From CAYTRP01 sp964625145 (lineage in GTDB: Bacteria > Sumerlaeota > Sumerlaeia > SLMS01 > JAHLLQ01): DNA of 6,369 bases. The stretch spans positions 1-6,369 of the forward strand of contig CAZVAQ010000183.1 of the NCBI GenBank assembly GCA_964625145.1, given 5' to 3'. Positions 5,145-6,369 of this stretch are shown in pieces. The notes below the pieces were generated by a model. That model had not been told where the DNA came from, ran no database searches, and worked only from the letters and a program-made list of their open reading frames with translations. A program made the translations under genes and the position numbers. The stretch's first letter is position 1. Each line of letters begins with the position of its first letter.

Positions 5145-6173
5145 TTAGTACGATTCTTCCGCCGGGGGATTGCGAAAGAATTCCGCCACATCCACGATGA
5201 TCTGCTCCAGAGACCGCGTCGGCTCCCACCCGATCGTCTCGCGGATGCGCTCCAGCGAAGGCAGCCGCCGCTCCATGTCCTCAAACCCATCGGTGCCGTA
5301 CGCGTCCTCGTAGGGCACCACGCGGATCTCCGACTGCGAGCCCGTCAGGTGCACCACCTGCCGCGCGAGCTCCCCGATCGAGACTTCCTCCGTCGAACCC
5401 ACGTTGAAGATCCTTCCCACCGCCGCCGGACACGCCATCAACCGCACCACCGCGTCCACCACGTCCAGCACATGACAGAAACATCGCGTCTGGTCCCCGC
5501 TGCCGTACACGTGGAGGGGCTCGTTGGCCAAAGCCCGCCGGACAAAACTCGGCAACACCATCCCGTACTGCCCCGTCTGCCGCGGCCCCACCGTGTTGAA
5601 CAGCCGCGCGATCACCACCGGCAAGCGCGTCTGCTTCCAGTGCGCCAACGCCAGGAACTCGTCCAGCGACTTCGCGCACGCGTACGCCCAACGATGGGAC
5701 GTCGTCGGCCCCTCCAACCGGTCGCCATCCTCGTGGAAAGGCATGTCCTTCGACTTCCCGTAGACCTCGCTCGTCGAAAAAATCATCACCTTGCGCCGAT
5801 AGCGCGCCGCGCAGCGCAGCACCGTCTCCGTCCCCCCCACGATCGTCTCCAGCGTCTTCACCGGCTCCTGCATGATCAGCTTCACCCCCACCGCCGATGC
5901 CAGGTGGAACACCGCGTTGGACTCCCGCACCAGATCCTCCACCACCCGCTCGTGCAGCACCGAGTCCAGGATGAACCGAAACCGCCCCTGCCGCGCATGC
6001 TCGCGCTCCAACCGCTCAATGTTCGCATACTTGCCCGTCGAGAGGTCATCGAGCACAATCACCCGCGCCCCCTCCGCCAGCAGCCGCTCCGCCAAATACC
6101 CCCCAATAAACCCCGCCCCCCCGGTGAGGAGATAAGTCATGTCACGATGCTCAGCCGTTTGATGTTCAGCCAC
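5145..6173 (-). CDS. NAD-dependent epimerase/dehydratase (extended SDR, nucleotide-sugar enzyme)
   Basis: The protein is 342 residues from GTG, or 331 from the ATG at 6140. In ATG numbering it has the Rossmann NAD loop T6-G-G-A-G-F-I-G13, acidic D31/D32 for the adenosine ribose, an S-T-S-E-V-Y-G block (122-128), the catalytic Y153-x3-K157 and the R-L-F-N-T-V-G-P-R block (179-187) seen in UDP-glucuronate decarboxylase and dTDP-glucose dehydratase relatives. By family it oxidises a nucleotide-sugar hexose at C4 as a first step to epimerisation, dehydration or decarboxylation. The exact sugar cannot be read from sequence alone; a UDP-xylose-synthase-like role is one option. The GTG at 6173 has GGGAG seven bases upstream, while the ATG begins the conserved fold and has no clear site, so both starts are plausible. 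It is 54 bases ahead of the peptidase/PqqD frame and may serve surface polysaccharide or product glycosylation. Confidence 0.93.
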   Translation of the reverse strand: MAEHQTAEHRDMTYLLTGGAGFIGGYLAERLLAEGARVIVLDDLSTGKYANIERLEREHARQGRFRFILDSVLHERVVEDLVRESNAVFHLASAVGVKLIMQEPVKTLETIVGGTETVLRCAARYRRKVMIFSTSEVYGKSKDMPFHEDGDRLEGPTTSHRWAYACAKSLDEFLALAHWKQTRLPVVIARLFNTVGPRQTGQYGMVLPSFVRRALANEPLHVYGSGDQTRCFCHVLDVVDAVVRLMACPAAVGRIFNVGSTEEVSIGELARQVVHLTGSQSEIRVVPYEDAYGTDGFEDMERRLPSLERIRETIGWEPTRSLEQIIVDVAEFFRNPPAEESY

Positions 6174-6224
6174 GGGCGCTCTCCCGTTGGGGGGTTATGC
6201 TGGTGGCGGGAGAGGCGGGCGCAA
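6107..6224. repeat. Left copy of a diverged direct repeat (epimerase 5' end plus leader)
   Basis: This stretch recurs at 6251-6369 on the far side of the N gap. The first 43 bases (6107-6149) are identical to 6251-6293. The rest, aligned by hand, has about 18 mismatches and one single-base indel, most of them in the short stretch coding the N-terminal extension of the epimerase. Confidence 0.85.
6181..6185 (-). promoter_or_regulatory. Ribosome binding site supporting the GTG start of the epimerase
   Basis: GGGAG lies seven bases before the GTG at 6173. The diverged copy across the gap keeps a G-rich site (GGGGGAG) at a similar distance from its own GTG at 6317, and the frame between GTG and ATG is 11 codons in both copies. 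Confidence 0.5.
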
Positions 6225-6240
6225 TGGGAGAGGGGGGGAA

Positions 6241-6250
6241 NNNNNNNNNN
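6241..6250. other. Assembly gap (10 Ns)
   Basis: Ten undetermined bases, probably a scaffold join. The true length and even the adjacency of the two sides are not known from the sequence. Confidence 0.98.
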
Positions 6251-6317
6251 TAAACCCCGCCCCCCCGGTGAGGAGATAAGTCATGTCACGATGATCAGAA
6301 GCAGCTTGTCTGGCCAC
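6251..6317 (-). CDS. 5' fragment of a second epimerase copy (partial, truncated by the N gap)
   Basis: From the ATG at 6284 the frame reads M-T-Y-L-L-T-G-G-A-G-F, the same NAD-binding start as the complete epimerase, and is then cut by the gap. A GTG at 6317 gives an 11-residue extension of the same length as in the complete gene but of different sequence (V-A-R-Q-A-A-S-D-H-R-D against V-A-E-H-Q-T-A-E-H-R-D). It is either a strain variant of the same gene placed beside it by scaffolding, or the start of a real second gene. Confidence 0.55.
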
Positions 6318-6369
6318 GGGCGCTCCCCCTTTTGGGGGTCTATGCTGTTGGCGGCAGAGACGGGCGCAA
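6251..6369. repeat. Right copy of the diverged direct repeat
   Basis: This is the partner of 6107-6224 and fills the whole piece right of the gap. It also contains a perfect CCCCC-TTTT-GGGGG inverted repeat (about 6325-6338). On the transcribed strand the stem would cover the G-rich ribosome binding site before the GTG at 6317. The left copy has only a weaker version. Confidence 0.8.

Noticed and set aside
6194..6224. Possible promoter upstream of the epimerase (TTGCGC and CATAAC on the minus strand), partly conserved in the repeat copy
   Set aside because: The spacer is 19 bases and both hexamers are poor sigma-70 matches. The conservation may simply reflect the duplication.

Overview
The window is a compact, high-GC bacterial locus in which every gene I accept lies on the minus strand, so transcription runs from the right edge (about 6173) to the left edge. 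Gene spacings are 54, 34, -1, 2, 70 and 94 bases, which looks like one operon or a few coupled units. Shine-Dalgarno sites, a Sec signal peptide and nucleotide-sugar chemistry suggest a bacterium, probably Gram-negative. The sequence does not let me name a phylum. A run of ten Ns near the right edge shows this is a draft or metagenome scaffold.

Layout in transcription order: (1) an NAD-dependent epimerase/dehydratase of the extended SDR family (6173-5145); (2) one open frame (5090-4398) joining a Sec11-type S26 peptidase domain to a PqqD-like RiPP recognition domain, with a strong internal ribosome binding site in front of the PqqD part; (3) a 59-residue peptide (4363-4184) with a Y-x-x-P-x-I leader motif; (4) an HprK-related kinase (4184-3006) whose ATG overlaps the peptide's stop codon; (5) a family-5-type nucleotidyltransferase (3003-1732) two bases further on; (6) a radical SAM/SPASM enzyme with its own N-terminal PqqD-like domain (1661-183); (7) the first 29 codons of a secreted protein (88-1), cut by the left edge.

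Read together, genes 2-6 look like a biosynthetic locus for a ribosomally made, post-translationally modified peptide (RiPP). The 59-mer would be the substrate, the PqqD domain would hold its leader, the S26 domain is a candidate leader protease, and the kinase, nucleotidyltransferase and radical SAM enzyme are candidate tailoring enzymes. HprK-like kinases and nucleotidyltransferases are known companions of some lasso-peptide clusters, but no asparagine-synthetase-like cyclase, B2 protease or transporter is present here. Either these lie outside the window or the product is not a lasso peptide. The epimerase may belong to a neighbouring polysaccharide or nucleotide-sugar unit instead.

At the right edge, the 5' end of the epimerase gene and its leader appear twice, on either side of the N gap, in diverged form. 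This is either an assembly artefact from strain variants or a real tandem paralogue. No stretch over 300 bases lacks a gene. I saw no tRNA, rRNA, CRISPR array or insertion sequence.
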